NCBI RefSeq assembly: GCF_009451885.1
Contig: NZ_WIAO01000028.1
Location: forward strand, 1 to 64,000
DNA: 64,000 bases
From: Glycomyces albidus
Lineage (GTDB): Bacteria; Actinomycetota; Actinomycetes; Mycobacteriales; Micromonosporaceae
Reading direction: 5' to 3'
The translations under genes and the position numbers were made by a program. Shown here in pieces: positions 17,508 to 26,035 of the stretch. Position 1 is the stretch's first letter. Each line of letters begins with the position of its first letter. Under the pieces are notes generated by a model. The model did not search any database. It was not told the DNA's origin and saw only the letters and a program-made list of their open reading frames with translations.

Positions 17508-19175
17508 TTGAGCACCGTGATCGACGACGAACGCGACGCCCCTCCGGCCGGTGACGCCCCCGCGCCCCGGCGCCCCGCGCGCCGCCGTTTCGCCCTCCTG
17601 GTCGCCTCGCCGCTCGGGCGCCGCCTGAGCCTCCCCGCCGCGCTGGTCCTCGCCGCCGCCTCCGGCCTCCTCGCGGTCCTCGCGTTCCCGCCCTACGGGG
17701 CCTGGCCGCTCGCGGCCGTCTCCGTCGCCGGGCTCGGCGCGGCCGTCCACCGCCGCCGCCTCCGCGGCGGCCTCGGTATCGGCTTCGTCTACGGCATGGC
17801 GTTCTTCCTGCCGCTCCTGGCCTGGTCCTCGACGCAGGTCGGCCAGTGGCCCTGGCTGTTCCTGTCCGCGCTCGAAGCGCTCGGCACCGGCATCCTCGGC
17901 GCCGGGCTCGCCGTCTGCTCGCGCCTGATCGACCGCCGCCCCTGGATCTGGGCCCCGCTCACCGGCGTCGCCTGGGTCGCCCAAGAGGCCCTGCGCTCCC
18001 GCCAGCCCTTCGGCGGGTTCCCCTGGGGCCGCCTCGGCTTCAGCCAGGCCGACGCGCCCGCCGCAGGAGCCGCCTGGCTCGGCGGCGTCCCGCTCCTCAG
18101 CTTCGTCGTGGCCCTCTCCGGCGGATTCCTCCTCGCCGCCGGCTGCGCCCTGGCGACCCGCCGCCTCGGCGGACTCCGAACAGCCGCCGCATTCGTCGCG
18201 GCCGCGGCCGTCGCCTCGGTCGCCCCGCTCGCGCTGCCGACCGGATCGACCGCCCCCGCAGGCGAGACGGTGAACATCGCCGTCGTGCAGGGCAACGTCC
18301 CGCGCCTGGGCCTCGGCTTCAACGAGCAGCGCCGCGCCGTCCTCGACAACCACGTCCAGGCCACCCTCGACCTCGCCGACGCCGTCAACGAGGGCCGCGC
18401 CGAGCGCCCCGACTTCGTCGTCTGGCCCGAGAACGCCTCCGACATCGACCCGATCGAGAACGAGGACGCCTACGACCTCATCAGCGGGGCCGCGGCCGCG
18501 ATCGGCGCGCCGATCGTCCTCGGCGGCATCGTCCACAACGACGACGGCACCGTCTCCAACATGAGCATCGTGTGGGACCCCGAGGACGGCCCGGTCCACA
18601 TGTACTCCAAGCGCCACCCGGTGCCCTTCGCCGAGTACGTGCCCTACAAGGACTTCTTCAGCACCGTCGCCGGCTGGATCGACCCGCGCATGTCCGAGGG
18701 CCTCGACAGCGTCGCCGGCTTCGAGGCCGGCGACGGCGTCGGCCTCATCCCGGTGGGGGACACCGACATTTCCGGCCTCATCTGCTTCGAGATCGCCTTC
18801 GACGCCGAGACCCGCGACTCGGTCCTCGCCGGCTCCCAGCTCATCGTGGTCCAGACCAACAACGCCACCTTCGACACCAACGAGGCCCAGCAGCAGCTCG
18901 CGATGGTCCAGATCCGCTCGATCGAGCACGGCCGCGACGGCCTCATGGCCTCCACCGTCGGCGTCTCCGGCTTCACGGACGAGACCGGCGCGGTCTCCCA
19001 GGCGACCGAGTTCAACACCGCGGCCGTCATCCAGGCCGACCTGACGCCGTCCGACACCTCGACGCCGGCGACCACAATGGGTATTCTGCCTGAAGCGGTC
19101 CTCACCGGAGCGGCACTGGTGGCCCTGGCCTGCGCAATCGCCTTCAACATCCGGCACCGCCGCAGCCAGACCTAG
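17508..19175 (+). CDS. lnt: apolipoprotein N-acyltransferase
   Basis: Lnt adds the third fatty acid to the N-terminal Cys of lipoproteins at the outer face of the membrane. The 555-residue protein has about seven membrane helices in residues 30-230 and a nitrilase-fold domain after residue 255. The E-K-C triad is visible in FVVWPENASDID (Glu), YSKRHPVPFAEY (Lys) and LICFEIAFD (Cys), and one more membrane helix lies near the C terminus. The TTG at 17508 is chosen because GAGGAG lies eight bases upstream; a GTG at 17517 is the alternative. ppm1 follows after 12 bp. In mycobacteria both functions can be fused; here they are separate genes. Confidence 0.95.
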   Translation: MSTVIDDERDAPPAGDAPAPRRPARRRFALLVASPLGRRLSLPAALVLAAASGLLAVLAFPPYGAWPLAAVSVAGLGAAVHRRRLRGGLGIGFVYGMAFFLPLLAWSSTQVGQWPWLFLSALEALGTGILGAGLAVCSRLIDRRPWIWAPLTGVAWVAQEALRSRQPFGGFPWGRLGFSQADAPAAGAAWLGGVPLLSFVVALSGGFLLAAGCALATRRLGGLRTAAAFVAAAAVASVAPLALPTGSTAPAGETVNIAVVQGNVPRLGLGFNEQRRAVLDNHVQATLDLADAVNEGRAERPDFVVWPENASDIDPIENEDAYDLISGAAAAIGAPIVLGGIVHNDDGTVSNMSIVWDPEDGPVHMYSKRHPVPFAEYVPYKDFFSTVAGWIDPRMSEGLDSVAGFEAGDGVGLIPVGDTDISGLICFEIAFDAETRDSVLAGSQLIVVQTNNATFDTNEAQQQLAMVQIRSIEHGRDGLMASTVGVSGFTDETGAVSQATEFNTAAVIQADLTPSDTSTPATTMGILPEAVLTGAALVALACAIAFNIRHRRSQT

Positions 19176-19187
19176 AAAGCCGACGCC

Positions 19188-19979
19188 ATGACACCACCAC
19201 CGGACCGGAACGTCCCCGGCAGCGATGTCGGTCCGGCCATTGTGGCCATACCCACGTACAACGAGCGGGAGAACATCGAGACCACCGTCGCGGCGGCCCT
19301 CGACGGCTGCCCCGGCATCGACGTGCTCATCGTGGACGACAACTCGCCCGACGGGACCGGCGCGATCGCCGACGCGCTCGCCGACGCCCACGACAACGTC
19401 CACGTCCTCCACCGGCCCGAGAAGCAGGGGCTCGGCGCGGCCTACCTCGCCGCGTTCGCATGGGCCGCCGACCGCGACTACCGCATCGTCGTCGAGATGG
19501 ACGCCGACGGCTCCCACGACCCGGCCGACCTGCCCCGGCTCCTCAAGGCCATCGACGACGGCGCCGAACTCTCGCTCGGGTCCCGGTACGTGCCCGGCGG
19601 CTCCGTCCGAAACTGGGCCCTCCACCGGCTCGCGCTCTCGCGATGCGCCGGGATCTACACCCGCGTCATGCTCGGCCTGCACGTCCAGGACGTCACGGCC
19701 GGCTACCGCGCCTACCGCCTCGACGCGCTCCAGAAGCTCCAGCTCGACACCGTCAACTCCGTCGGCTACTGCTTCCAGATCGACCTCACCTGGCGGGCGG
19801 TCAGGGCCGGGTTCACCATCAGCGAGGTCCCGATCGTCTTCACCGAGCGCCGCGCCGGCGCCTCGAAGATGAACGGCGCCATCACGGTCGAGGCCCTGTG
19901 GAATGTGACGAGGTGGGGGTTCGCCCACCGCGCACGGCAACTCCGGCGGGTCTTCTCCCGTGGCAGAATCGAGGGGTGA
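19188..19979 (+). CDS. ppm1: polyprenol monophosphomannose synthase
   Basis: A 263-residue family-2 glycosyltransferase of the dolichol-phosphate-mannose synthase group. It moves mannose from GDP-mannose to polyprenyl phosphate for lipoglycan synthesis and protein O-mannosylation. Motifs are IPTYNERENI (residue 18), IVDDNSPDGTG (near 45), and the metal-binding EMDADGSHDP (near 104). There is no membrane anchor domain, so it probably works as a peripheral membrane protein beside Lnt. The stop overlaps the fxsA start by three bases. Confidence 0.95.
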   Translation: MTPPPDRNVPGSDVGPAIVAIPTYNERENIETTVAAALDGCPGIDVLIVDDNSPDGTGAIADALADAHDNVHVLHRPEKQGLGAAYLAAFAWAADRDYRIVVEMDADGSHDPADLPRLLKAIDDGAELSLGSRYVPGGSVRNWALHRLALSRCAGIYTRVMLGLHVQDVTAGYRAYRLDALQKLQLDTVNSVGYCFQIDLTWRAVRAGFTISEVPIVFTERRAGASKMNGAITVEALWNVTRWGFAHRARQLRRVFSRGRIEG

Positions 19980-20503
19980 CGCACCAGCATCCGCCGCAGG
20001 CATCGAAGCGGGCCCCGTTCGCACTCAGGCTCGCGCTGGCGGTGTGGGTCGTCTCGGAGGCCGCCGCCTTCTTCGGCCTCGTCTACCTCATCGGGTTCTT
20101 CTACACGTTCCTGATCTTCGCGGGCACGACCGCCCTCGGCGTCGCGCTCGTCGGCCATGTCGGCAGGAAGTCCTTCCGGGCCGCCCGCGACTACCTCAAC
20201 TCGGGCGGCGACCCGTCCCGCGAACCCCCGAACGGGTACGCGCTCGCGGGCGCGTTCTGCCTGATCATCCCCGGCTTCGTCACCGACCTCGTCGGGCTGC
20301 TGCTCTTGTTCCCGCCGACCCGGTTCATCTTCCGGGGCCTGGGCCGCTGGATCGCGGCCCGCACGCCCGTGATGCGCTTCGGCGGCGGCGACGTCATCGA
20401 CGGCCAGGTGATCGACGAGCGGGACTACGTCGACCCGGGCGACTTCGACGACGAGCCCCGCAAGTACGACAACGGACCCCGGTCGATCGACCAGGGTCCG
20501 TAA
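19976..20503 (+). CDS. fxsA: FxsA family membrane protein
   Basis: A 175-residue protein with about three membrane helices in residues 15-115 (WVVSEAAAFFGLVYLIGFF and later segments) and an acidic C-terminal tail of about 55 residues. The FxsA family (suppressor of phage F exclusion) has no defined biochemical activity. The GTG start overlaps the ppm1 stop, so translation is coupled. It faces rbpA convergently across 35 bp. Confidence 0.87.
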   Translation: MTHQHPPQASKRAPFALRLALAVWVVSEAAAFFGLVYLIGFFYTFLIFAGTTALGVALVGHVGRKSFRAARDYLNSGGDPSREPPNGYALAGAFCLIIPGFVTDLVGLLLLFPPTRFIFRGLGRWIAARTPVMRFGGGDVIDGQVIDERDYVDPGDFDDEPRKYDNGPRSIDQGP

Positions 20504-20538
20504 GTCCTGTCAGGGTCTCGCGCGCGAGACTCGCCGAG

Positions 20539-20880
20539 CTAGCGCTCGCCGCGGCGGGCGCGCATCTCCTGGAGGCGCTCGTCGAGGATCTCCTCGAGCT
20601 CCTCCATCGAGCGGCGCTCGAGCAGCATGTCCCAGTGGGTGCGCGGCGGCTTGACCTTCTTCGTCTCCGGCTCCTCGCCGTCGACGAGCTTGGCGGTGGT
20701 GCCGTCCAGACGGCACTCCCATGTGAGCGGGATCTCCGCTTCGACGGCGAAGGGCACCTCGAAGCGGTGGCCCTGCGGGCACACGTAATCGCGGGTCTGG
20801 CGGGGAGCCAGCTCCGTGTTGCGGTCCGATTCGTAGCTGACGGCGCCGAGACGCGAGCCTCTCAGCATTCTGTCGCCCAT
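20539..20880 (-). CDS. rbpA: RNA polymerase-binding protein RbpA
   Basis: RbpA binds the principal sigma factor and RNA polymerase and stabilises the open promoter complex. The 113-residue product matches the family end to end: MGDRMLRGSRLGAVSYE at the start, a core domain, then KVKPPRTHWDMLLERR as the sigma-interacting linker and helix. Cys and His in YVCPQGH and Cys in TWECR would fit the zinc-binding version known from Streptomyces. The ATG at 20880 is chosen by homology, against an in-frame ATG four codons upstream. Confidence 0.95.
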   Translation of the reverse strand: MGDRMLRGSRLGAVSYESDRNTELAPRQTRDYVCPQGHRFEVPFAVEAEIPLTWECRLDGTTAKLVDGEEPETKKVKPPRTHWDMLLERRSMEELEEILDERLQEMRARRGER

Positions 20881-21256
20881 GTTCCCCTGCACTTCCTTTG
20901 AGCACTTGCACCACGCTGCCGGCCGTCGCTCTGGCCGAACGGTTCCATCCCCGGCCGATCACGCCGATTCGCGGGGTTTCGCTTCGTACAACGCCCGGGC
21001 GAGCCCGGATCCTTCCCGGGGGCGCCCTGAGCGAGGACCCCCAAGTGTGGCCCGGCTTCGGGCACGGCGGCCACGGACGTCCCCTTGAAGTGTGACACAA
21101 CACCGGGCCCGATCCGCGCGGGCGAGCACGTGAGATGCCGCTCGCGACCCGTGCGAAGGCGGTGCGAACGGTGCGTGAGCGACGCGTGAACGCCGATCGG
21201 GTCGCATCAGGCGTGGACGGGCCCAGTATGGTGTGCATCAGACAAGGAGTTCTCAC
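20881..21256. promoter_or_regulatory. divergent promoter region of rbpA and the Hsp70-like gene
   Basis: A 376-bp noncoding gap. On the minus strand, GGGAAG (21012-21017) and GTTG (20989-20992) are 19 bp apart, close to the GGAAT-N18-GTT pattern of SigR thiol-stress promoters known to drive rbpA in Streptomyces. On the plus strand, TATGGT near 21228 may be the -10 of the Hsp70-like gene, followed by an AAGGAG ribosome site at 21244-21249. Open frames here lack support. Confidence 0.35.
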
Positions 21257-22606
21257 ATGCACGTGCTTGGAATCGACTTCGGAACCTCGAACACCGTCGC
21301 CGTGCTGCGTTCGGCCGACGGACGCGTACGCCCGCTGCTGTTCGACGGCGCTCCGATCCTGCCCTCGGCGGTCTACTACAACTCCGACGGCCGCATGCTC
21401 GTCGGCCGCGACGCCGAGCGCAACGCCCGCATGGACCCCGCGAGGTTCGAGCCGAACCCGAAGCGCCGCATCGACGACGGCTCGCTGTTCCTCGGCACCT
21501 CCGAGATCCCGGTGCCCCAGGTGTTCGCGTACGTGCTCCAACAGGTGGCCCTCGAGGCCCAGCGCCAGGCCGGCCAGATGCCCGGGCAGGTCCGCCTGAC
21601 CCACCCCGCCCGCTGGGGCGAGCGCCGCCGCTCGATCCTGGTCGACTCCGCGCGCCTCGCGGGGCTGCCCGCCCCGCAGCTCATCCCCGAGCCGGTCGCC
21701 GCGGCCTCCTACTTCACGTCGGTGCTCGGCACCGCCGTCCCGCCCGGGCGCTCCCTGGCGATCTACGACCTCGGCGGCGGCACCTTCGACGCCACGGTCG
21801 TGCGCCGCACCCAGACCGGCTTCGAGGTCCTCGCCGAGGAGGGCATCGGCGACATCGGCGGCCTCGACTTTGACCACGGCATCGTCGAGCACCTCGGCAA
21901 GACCTACGGCGCCTCCCACCCCGCCGAATGGCAGCGGCTCCTCACCCCCTCCGACGACCGCGACCGCCGCTACCGCCGGATGCTCTACGAGGACGTGCGC
22001 GGCGCCAAGGAGACCCTTTCGCGCACCGCCAGCGCCGACATCCACCTGCCCGCGCTCGAGGTCGACGCGCACCTGACGCGCGCCGAGTTCGAGGACATCG
22101 CCCGGCCGCCGCTCGAGCGGACCGTGGACTGCCTCCAGCGGGCCATCAGCTCGGCCCGCATGAACCCGGCTGACCTCGTCGGGATCTTCCTCGTCGGCGG
22201 CTCCTCGCGCATCCCGATGATCTCGCAGCTCATCCACTCCAAACTGGGTGTGCCGCCGCAGACGTTCGAGCAGCCCGAGACCGTCGTCGTCGAAGGCGCG
22301 GTCCGCGCCGCCTCCGGGCCGGCGCCGGCCGACCAGCCGATGACCCGCCCGACCTCGGGCGGGCCCGTCTCGCCCGCGGGGCACATGTCGGCGCCGCGCC
22401 CGCCCGTGCAGGCGCCGCCGGTCCAGGCCCCGCAGATGCTGCCGCCGCAGACGAACTACCAGCCGTCCCCGGCCGCGCAGCCGAGCTACCAGCAGCAGAC
22501 CGCGAAGCGGCCGCTGACGCAGGAGCCGGCCGTCCTCGTCACCGGTGCGGCCGTCATCGTCCTGCTCGTGGTGTTCTTCGTGCTCTTGATGGTCATCATC
22601 AGCTAG
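21257..22606 (+). CDS. Hsp70-like ATPase with C-terminal membrane anchor
   Basis: A 449-residue protein. Residues 1-365 form an actin/Hsp70 ATPase domain: GIDFGTSNTVAVL (residues 5-17, phosphate 1), IYDLGGGTFDATVV (near 170, phosphate 2), and FLVGGSSRIP (near 312, adenosine motif). Instead of the DnaK substrate-binding domain there is a Pro/Gln/Ala-rich linker (about 365-425) and one C-terminal membrane helix (VLVTGAAVIVLLVVFFVLLM). The start has an AAGGAG ribosome site. It should be a tail-anchored, cytosol-facing ATPase. A role at the envelope or in morphogenesis is inference. It converges with the aminotransferase gene, 9 bp away. Confidence 0.88.
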   Translation: MHVLGIDFGTSNTVAVLRSADGRVRPLLFDGAPILPSAVYYNSDGRMLVGRDAERNARMDPARFEPNPKRRIDDGSLFLGTSEIPVPQVFAYVLQQVALEAQRQAGQMPGQVRLTHPARWGERRRSILVDSARLAGLPAPQLIPEPVAAASYFTSVLGTAVPPGRSLAIYDLGGGTFDATVVRRTQTGFEVLAEEGIGDIGGLDFDHGIVEHLGKTYGASHPAEWQRLLTPSDDRDRRYRRMLYEDVRGAKETLSRTASADIHLPALEVDAHLTRAEFEDIARPPLERTVDCLQRAISSARMNPADLVGIFLVGGSSRIPMISQLIHSKLGVPPQTFEQPETVVVEGAVRAASGPAPADQPMTRPTSGGPVSPAGHMSAPRPPVQAPPVQAPQMLPPQTNYQPSPAAQPSYQQQTAKRPLTQEPAVLVTGAAVIVLLVVFFVLLMVIIS

Positions 22607-22615
22607 GCCGCGGCC

Positions 22616-23770
22616 TCAGCCCGAGCGCAGGCCCTTCCGCAGCCGCTCCAGGCCCTCCTCCAGGACGGCCCGGGGCTTGCAGAACGTGAAGCGGACCTCC
22701 GGCCGGGGCGCCGAGGGGTCCGCGTAGAACACCTGGTTCGGGATCGCCACGACCCCGCACCGCTCGGGCAGGTCGAGGCAGAACGCCATGCCGTCCCCGT
22801 ATCCGAGCGGGGCGGCGCTGGTGGTGATGAAGTATGTGCCCTGCGGCTCGTACACGGCGAATCCGAGCTCGGCCAGGCCCGCCGCGAGCAGTCCGCGCCG
22901 CTCGGCGTACCCGGCGAGGTAGTCCTCGTAGTACTCCGGCCCGGACGCGAGCGCGGCGGCGATCCCGTACTGGAACGGGGTCCCCGAGGCGAACGACAGG
23001 TACTGCTTGACGCCCTTGACGCGGTCGATGAGCGCGGCCGGGCCGGTGGCCCAGCCGATCTTCCAGCCGGTCACCGAGAACGTCTTCCCGGCCGAGCCGA
23101 TGCTCACCGTCCGCTCCCACATGCCCGGCAGCGCGGCCAGCGGCAGGTGCTCGCCCTCGAACACCAGGTGCTCGTACACCTCGTCGGTGACGACGACCAG
23201 GTCCCGCTCGGCCGCGACCCGCGCGATCGCCTCGAGTTCGGCGCGGTCGAGGACCGTCCCGGTCGGGTTGTGCGGGGAGTTCACGAGCAGCATCCGGGTG
23301 CGGTCGGTGACGAGGCCGCCCAGGCGCTCGAGGTCCGGCCGGAACCCGGGGGCCTCGAGCCGCCACGGCACGATCGTCCCGCCCGCCAGCTCCACCGACG
23401 CCTTGTACGAGTCGTAGAACGGCTCCATCGCCACGACCTCGTCGCCGGGCCGCACGAACGCGAGCATCGCGGCCGCGATCGCCTCCGTCGCGCCGGCGGT
23501 CACCACGATCTCGTCCTCCACGGCAGGATCGAGCCCGTACCAGTGGCGCTGGTGGGCCGCGATCGCCTCGCGCAGCTCGGGGACGCCGGCGAGCGGCGGG
23601 TACTGGTTGCGGCCCTCGCGCATCGCGGCGGCGGCGGCCTCGATGACGTAGTCGGGGCCCGACTCGTCAGGGAAGCCCTGCCCGAGGTTCACGGCCCCGT
23701 GCCGCTGCGCGAGCGCGGACATGACGGTGAAGATGGTGGTCTGCGGTGCGGCCGGGCCCGATCGGTCCAT
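22616..23770 (-). CDS. PLP-dependent aminotransferase, class I/II
   Basis: A 384-residue fold-type I aminotransferase with VNLGQGFPDESGP (residues 25-37), SPHNPTGTVL, TDEVYEHLVF, and the pyridoxal-phosphate lysine in SAGKTFSVTGWKIGW. FCKPRAVLEEGLERL closes the C terminus. The overall pattern is closest to methionine/kynurenine or N-succinyl-diaminopimelate aminotransferases (YbdL/DapC-like); the substrate is not decided by the sequence. The ATG at 23770 has GAGGAGG six bases upstream and is preferred to an ATG ten codons earlier. Confidence 0.92.
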   Translation of the reverse strand: MDRSGPAAPQTTIFTVMSALAQRHGAVNLGQGFPDESGPDYVIEAAAAAMREGRNQYPPLAGVPELREAIAAHQRHWYGLDPAVEDEIVVTAGATEAIAAAMLAFVRPGDEVVAMEPFYDSYKASVELAGGTIVPWRLEAPGFRPDLERLGGLVTDRTRMLLVNSPHNPTGTVLDRAELEAIARVAAERDLVVVTDEVYEHLVFEGEHLPLAALPGMWERTVSIGSAGKTFSVTGWKIGWATGPAALIDRVKGVKQYLSFASGTPFQYGIAAALASGPEYYEDYLAGYAERRGLLAAGLAELGFAVYEPQGTYFITTSAAPLGYGDGMAFCLDLPERCGVVAIPNQVFYADPSAPRPEVRFTFCKPRAVLEEGLERLRKGLRSG

Positions 23771-23806
23771 GGGTTCCTCCTCTGCGAACCCGGCCATCAT
23801 CGCGGC

Positions 23807-24388
23807 TCACCCGTTCCGGGCCGAACGCGCCCTCCCCGCATCGCCGCCGGCGAGCCCGGCGGCGATGCGGGCTGCGATGCGCTCCCGCGACGCGGCGGTG
23901 CGCGCCTGCAGCAGCGGCAGCATGAGCGCGTACCGCTCGCTCCTGGGCAGGGCCGCGAAGGCGGCCCCGGCCGCCGGGTCAGCCGCGAGTGCGGCGGTGA
24001 GCTCCGGCGGGACCGCGGCGGTGCGCTGCGGCTCGTACGCGGCCTCCCAGCGGCCGTCGGCCTTCGCCTCCGCGATCCGCGCCGCCCCCGCCGGGCGCAT
24101 CCGCCCGGCGGCGGTGAGCGCTTCGGCCTTGGCCCGGTTCACCTGCGACCAGGGGCTCTTCGCCCGGCGCGGCGAGTACCGCTGGAGGAACGAGTCGCCG
24201 TCGAGGGCCTTGCGCTGCCCGTCGATCCAGCCGAAGCACAGCGCCGCGTCGAGCGCGTCCTCGATCCCGATGAGCGCGAGCGGCGAGCGCCGCTTGCCGA
24301 TCCGCAGCCACGCCTCGGGCGCGCTCGCATGGTGCTCCTCGAGCCAGGCCTCCCAGGCCGCGAGGTCGGCGAACTCGAGGGCGCTCAC
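23807..24388 (-). CDS. YdeI/OmpD-associated family protein
   Basis: A 193-residue protein of the YdeI (bacteriocin-protection) family. It has the N-terminal WEAWLEEHH, ALCFGWIDGQRKALDGDSFLQRYSPRR-type core (cited in part: CFGWIDGQRK and RYSPRRAKSPWS), and a helical C-terminal half. Family members are linked to peptide resistance in some bacteria, but the mechanism is unknown. The GTG start overlaps the VOC gene stop by four bases (GTGA), so it is coupled to that gene. Confidence 0.87.
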   Translation of the reverse strand: MSALEFADLAAWEAWLEEHHASAPEAWLRIGKRRSPLALIGIEDALDAALCFGWIDGQRKALDGDSFLQRYSPRRAKSPWSQVNRAKAEALTAAGRMRPAGAARIAEAKADGRWEAAYEPQRTAAVPPELTAALAADPAAGAAFAALPRSERYALMLPLLQARTAASRERIAARIAAGLAGGDAGRARSARNG

Positions 24389-24795
24389 GCCCGCGCCTCC
24401 GCGGCGCCGGCGAGCACGTCCAGGTAGTGCTGGTTGAACATGACGCCGAGGACGTTCCCGAACGGGTCCACGAAGGACGCCGTCACGAACCCGTCGCCGC
24501 GCACGGTCTTCGGCTCGTGCTCCTCGGCGCCCAGGGCGGTCAGGCGCTCGATGGCGGCGTCGAGGTCGTCGACGTGCCAGTAGGCGATCTGCCCGCCCGG
24601 GGCCGCGCTCATGTCGTGCGGCGCCCAGCTCCCCTTGACCAGGCCCAGCTCGTGCCCGTAGTCGCCCACGCGGAACTCGGCGTACCCGCCGGCGACCTCG
24701 AAGTACGCCTCGATGCCGAGCAGCTCGGCGTACCACGCCTTGGCGGCGTCCAGGTCGTCGGCGAAATAGGTGACGGTGGCGAATCCTCGCAACAT
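24385..24795 (-). CDS. VOC family protein
   Basis: A 136-residue VOC protein with one full domain: TVTYFADDLDAAKAWYAELL (residues 7-26), GHELGLVKGSW, the second module HVDDLDAAIERLTALGAEE, and DPFGNVLGVMFNQHY. A metal-site His/Glu pattern is plausible but unproved. A strong GAAGGAGAG ribosome site precedes the ATG. It is coupled to the YdeI-like gene and divergent from the WYL regulator across a strong palindrome, which suggests that regulator controls it. Confidence 0.87.
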   Translation of the reverse strand: MLRGFATVTYFADDLDAAKAWYAELLGIEAYFEVAGGYAEFRVGDYGHELGLVKGSWAPHDMSAAPGGQIAYWHVDDLDAAIERLTALGAEEHEPKTVRGDGFVTASFVDPFGNVLGVMFNQHYLDVLAGAAEARA

Positions 24796-24835
24796 GGCTC
24801 TCTCCTTCTTTGTCGCTGCACCCCACGCTATGGGC

Positions 24836-24862
24836 CATTGCGGAAGATTCGCTTCCGCAATG
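24836..24862. promoter_or_regulatory. palindromic operator between VOC gene and WYL regulator
   Basis: CATTGCGGAAG (24836-24846) and CTTCCGCAATG (24852-24862) form perfect 11-bp arms around ATTCG. Outer CCCACGC/GCGTGGG copies extend the symmetry loosely. On the minus strand a -10-like TAGCGT (24825-24830) serves the VOC gene. On the plus strand GAGAAT lies six bases before the regulator ATG. The palindrome covers both upstream regions, as expected for an autoregulated repressor site. Confidence 0.65.
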
Positions 24863-24879
24863 CGTGGGAGAATCGGAGA

Positions 24880-25824
24880 ATGCTGGAGACCTCGGCGCGG
24901 CTGCTGCGCCTCCTGGCCCTCCTCCAGGCCCGCCGCGACTGGACCGGTGCGGCGCTGGCCGAGCGCCTGGAAGTGAGCACCCGGACCGTGCGCGCCGACG
25001 TCGACCGGCTGCGGCAGCTCGGGTACCGGGTCGCCTCCACCACCGGCAGCGCCGGCGGCTACCGGCTCGAAGCCGGGAACGCCATGCCGCCCCTGCTCCT
25101 GGACGACGACGAGGCCGTGGCGGTCGCCCTCGGCCTGCGCGCGGCTGCCTCCGGTTCGGTGTCGGGGATCGAGGAGACCTCGCTGCGGGCCCTCGCCAAG
25201 CTGGAGCAGACGATGCCTTCGCGGCTGCGGCGCCGGATCGACGTGCTGCGCTCGGCGACCGTGTCGGCCCCGGCGGCCGGCCCGGCCGTGGACGCGGCGG
25301 TCCTGACCGCGATCGCCGAGGCCGTGCACCGGAGCGAGCAGCTCCGGTTCGACTACCTCGACCGCGCGGGGGAGTGGACGCGCCGCCGGGCCGAACCCCA
25401 CCGGCTCGTCTACACCGGACGTCGCTGGTACCTGCTGGCCTGGGACGCCGACCGGTCGGACTGGCGGACGTTCCGCGCCGACCGGGTCCGGCCGCGGACC
25501 CCGAACGGCCCGCGGTTCGCGCCGAAGGAGCCGCCGGAGGAGGCGGTCGCGCACGTCCTCAGAGGCGTCGGGCAGTCGGCGTGGCGCCACCGCGCCCGCA
25601 TCCGCTTCCAGGTGCCGCTGGAGGAGGCCGCCGAGCGGCTGCCGCCCGACAGCGGCCTGCTCGAGCCCCTGGACGGACGCGAATGCCTGTGGGAGACCGG
25701 AAGCGACTCCCTGCGCGATCTCGCCCGGTACACCGCCGGTCTCGATCTTCCGTTCACTGTGGACGAACCGAAAGCACTGCGAGCGGAGCTGCGGGCCCTC
25801 GCTGAGCGGCTGCTGAGCGCCTAG
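24880..25824 (+). CDS. WYL/HTH_11 transcriptional regulator
   Basis: A 314-residue regulator. Residues 1-60 are a DeoR/HTH_11 winged helix (WTGAALAERLEVSTRTVRAD) with the wing GSAGGYRLEAG. The WYL domain lies at about 145-215 (FDYLDRAGEW, EPHRLVYTGRRWYLLAW), followed by a WCX domain. WYL domains bind small ligands or nucleic acid. The ATG at 24880 is tied to a GAGAAT-N6 leaderless-type box. The palindrome directly upstream makes autoregulation and control of the VOC/YdeI pair likely. Confidence 0.92.
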   Translation: MLETSARLLRLLALLQARRDWTGAALAERLEVSTRTVRADVDRLRQLGYRVASTTGSAGGYRLEAGNAMPPLLLDDDEAVAVALGLRAAASGSVSGIEETSLRALAKLEQTMPSRLRRRIDVLRSATVSAPAAGPAVDAAVLTAIAEAVHRSEQLRFDYLDRAGEWTRRRAEPHRLVYTGRRWYLLAWDADRSDWRTFRADRVRPRTPNGPRFAPKEPPEEAVAHVLRGVGQSAWRHRARIRFQVPLEEAAERLPPDSGLLEPLDGRECLWETGSDSLRDLARYTAGLDLPFTVDEPKALRAELRALAERLLSA

Positions 25825-25833
25825 TGCCCGTCC

Positions 25834-25858
25834 TGTGAGTCCGGCCGGACCGGCTCAC
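25834..25858. terminator. possible hairpin terminator between convergent genes
   Basis: GTGAG and CCGG segments near 25836-25845 pair with CCGGCTCAC near 25850-25858, with one bulged base. There is no T-run. The stretch to 26035 (about 210 bp) shows nothing else I can support. Confidence 0.35.
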
Positions 25859-26035
25859 TCCCGGCGGCTGCGACGATCGCTTTGATGCGACGCCGGCGCT
25901 CTTCGGAGCGGGTGAGCAGATGGCGTCGGCCGGATCCGCAGAACGGGCCTGCGGGCCGCCGCCGCAGCCGTTCGTTCCCCGGGGGCGCCGGTCTGCCGCC
26001 GTCCGCGGGCCTCACCGCCGGCGGCGATCGCACCG

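Noticed and set aside
20879-21207. Small open frames between rbpA and the Hsp70-like gene
   Set aside because: They overlap each other on both strands, show no motif, and lie where the two divergent promoters must be.
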